Shown: piece by piece, positions 62,777 to 64,000 of the stretch
Position numbering within the stretch: the first letter of the stretch is position 1
How the letters are laid out: each line of letters opens with the position of its first letter
Source of the DNA: a virus
Direction: 5' to 3' (one strand)
DNA: 64,000 nt
IMG/VR virus record: IMGVR_UViG_3300035180_001778
Coordinates: 248,001 to 312,000 of that record
Notes under the pieces: model-generated
The model's input: the letters and a program-made list of their open reading frames with translations, nothing else
Databases searched by the model: none
What the model was told of the DNA's origin: nothing
Translations under genes and position numbers: made by a program

Positions 62777-63175
62777 TCACAGCTCGTCGTCGAGGCGGTC
62801 CCAGGCAGCTCGCGGGCCGTTGAGTTCCGCTTTGATCTTGTCCGTCCGCACCGCAATCTCATCGAGTCGGGCCTGAAGGTTCTCCGCTCTACGGTCAAAG
62901 TCCTCCAACCTCTCATCGAGAGGTTCTGTGGGAGTCTCCAGAACCGGCGGGGCAGGGATGGCGCAGTAGTGGGGCTGGACACGGGGCCACCACTTCACAT
63001 TCTCGTGTTTGGCGGCCAACCCGACAGTACATTCGTGGCACTGCCACCCATCTCTTCGAGTGTGCTTGTAGTATTCAGCACGCTGTTTCACCCGGGCGAT
63101 ATCCTCGTAGCGCCCGTATGCCCAGGTGCCAAACCATCCCAGAAGGAACACCCCCAACACAATGACGAGATACAT
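62777..63175 (-). CDS. membrane-anchored coiled-coil protein with shared tail
   Basis: 132 residues. Transmembrane helix 2-20 (YLVIVLGVFLLGWFGTWAY), a CHECTVG metal pair, a proline-rich linker and a coiled coil (DERLEDFDRRAENLQARLDEI). Ends RAAWDRLDDEL. Membrane-tethered; partner unknown. Confidence 0.68.
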   Translation of the reverse strand: MYLVIVLGVFLLGWFGTWAYGRYEDIARVKQRAEYYKHTRRDGWQCHECTVGLAAKHENVKWWPRVQPHYCAIPAPPVLETPTEPLDERLEDFDRRAENLQARLDEIAVRTDKIKAELNGPRAAWDRLDDEL

Positions 63176-63304
63176 TCAAAGTCTCCTTGCCAGCTAGGCT
63201 CGCCAAGTGTAGAGCTTCCTCACTGTCCCCGGGCCACTCCTCTCCCAGGCACGCGCTGCTCTTTACAACGCGCTGCTTGGTGATGAACCCGGGGTTTTTT
63301 GCGT
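63176..63304. other. short gap
   Basis: No gene or RNA recognised. Confidence 0.3.
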
Positions 63305-63661
63305 TCAGGTGACCCTGGAGAGGTCCTCGATCGAGATCGCCACGGTGGTTGCGTGCTTGGTCGCCGCCAGGAGTCTTTGGCAGAGAAGCTCCTGACCCAC
63401 GTAGTCCCGAATACACTCGGGTTCGAGACAGAAGACTTCGAGCGACGCCACGTACTCGATCTCCTTGTCTGACGGGAGAGTTGCCCCGAAGTACCGCCGC
63501 TTGAGCCGGAAGATGTAGTCCTCTTCGATCTTCTTCCTCTCGGCTGCGATGATGTCCTTCTTGGACTTGATGCGGGCTTCCTTGATGACCTCGATCATCT
63601 TCTCGCAGAGCTGAGCCAGCTCCGGAGAACCCATCGTGATATGTGAGCAACCTTGCGACAT
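63305..63661 (-). CDS. helical hypothetical protein
   Basis: 118 residues from ATG 63661. Helical EKMIEVIKEARIKSKKDIIAAERKKIEEDY then mixed. Starts 2 bases after the stop of the next gene; one operon. Function unknown. Confidence 0.66.
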   Translation of the reverse strand: MSQGCSHITMGSPELAQLCEKMIEVIKEARIKSKKDIIAAERKKIEEDYIFRLKRRYFGATLPSDKEIEYVASLEVFCLEPECIRDYVGQELLCQRLLAATKHATTVAISIEDLSRVT

Positions 63662-63663
63662 GA

Positions 63664-64000
63664 TTACCTTTTCCGCGGCGGGGGCATGACGTAGACTTCG
63701 ACACCCTGCTTCTTCGCGAGCTTGATCGCCCGGCTCAAGGCCGCGCAAAAACGGAGCCTCCCTCGCGGTTCCCGCAGACGAAGGAAGTAGGCGAACGCGA
63801 TGTCGTTCGTGTAGGAGATCGACTCGAATCGCTTGGCGTACCCAGCGACAGCATGAAGCGCGTCGAGCCAGGGCAAGCCCGTATCGAGCCAGGGCAAGCC
63901 CGTATCGGGCACGGGGCCTTCGTTCCACGACCGATTCAGGTATTGGCTGTGCCAGGTCCGAAAAGCGACGTAGTCCTGAACCACGTCGTCAGGGATGTTC
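63664..64000 (-). CDS. hypothetical protein, 5' end beyond the window
   Basis: At least 112 residues. The frame stays open to the window edge (upstream codons read NIPDDV), so the true start is outside. A 21-bp tandem duplication (about 63869-63910) repeats DTGLPWL in frame. The end is basic (VYVMPPPRKR). Confidence 0.62.
   Translation of the reverse strand, partial: NIPDDVVQDYVAFRTWHSQYLNRSWNEGPVPDTGLPWLDTGLPWLDALHAVAGYAKRFESISYTNDIAFAYFLRLREPRGRLRFCAALSRAIKLAKKQGVEVYVMPPPRKR
63869..63910. repeat. 21-bp tandem duplication
   Basis: TCGAGCCAGGGCAAGCCCGTA twice, in frame. Confidence 0.9.

Overview
The window reads as part of a large, GC-rich tailed-phage genome, probably a jumbo phage. The reasons are densely packed small genes on both strands, about 50 tRNA-type genes, a tmRNA, dCTP deaminase, thymidine kinase, ArdC-like antirestriction, several DNA methyltransferases, homing-type HNH and GIY-YIG nucleases, and sigma-like proteins. 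No structural or replication gene lies here, so this is an accessory and early region. A signal-peptide beta-barrel-like protein and a lipoprotein suggest a Gram-negative host. The host itself cannot be named.

Layout. Positions 1-17.8 kb hold a minus-strand array of about 50 tRNAs with anticodons for 19 amino acids (Cys not seen). They are interleaved with a tmRNA (about 1709-2060, tag ANDNALVPMQMAA), structured non-coding stretches, HNH genes, an outer-membrane-type protein with a lipoprotein, and a compact minus-strand gene set at 10.2-15.3 kb. That set encodes a Ro60-type TROVE/vWA protein, a long coiled-coil protein, a JAB/JAMM isopeptidase, a ubiquitin-like protein, a zinc-finger-like protein, an HNH nuclease and a ThiF/E1-like enzyme. 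Positions 18-33 kb hold HNH genes, an N6/N4 DNA methyltransferase interrupted at its catalytic motif, a 1330-residue methylase-helicase fusion, another methyltransferase and two tandem sigma-like proteins. Positions 33-54 kb hold many small genes, mostly with one promoter each, plus ArdC, dCTP deaminase, thymidine kinase, a phosphatase, a nucleotidyltransferase and a GHKL-ATPase/zincin fusion. They also carry a 151-nt tRNA-like RNA and a plus-strand tRNA with a UCA (UGA-reading) anticodon. Positions 54-64 kb hold peptidyl-tRNA hydrolase 2, a NUDIX protein and many hypotheticals.

Three patterns tie the window together. First, 27 promoters share TTGATC, exactly 16 bases, then TGTA, and lie about 9-12 bases before a start codon or RNA 5' end, so many messages should be nearly leaderless. 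Second, at least 13 otherwise unrelated proteins end in a similar tail around T-A-W-E-x-L followed by acidic residues. Third, short tandem duplications and run-length changes break or alter many reading frames. Some are probably real slippage mutations; those in homopolymers may be sequencing errors.

Working together: the tRNAs, tmRNA, peptidyl-tRNA hydrolase and Ro60-like protein point to heavy investment in translation and RNA quality control. The E1/Ubl/JAB genes point to protein modification. The methylases, the helicase fusion and ArdC point to restriction evasion. All functions are inferred from sequence read by eye; no database search or folding program was run.
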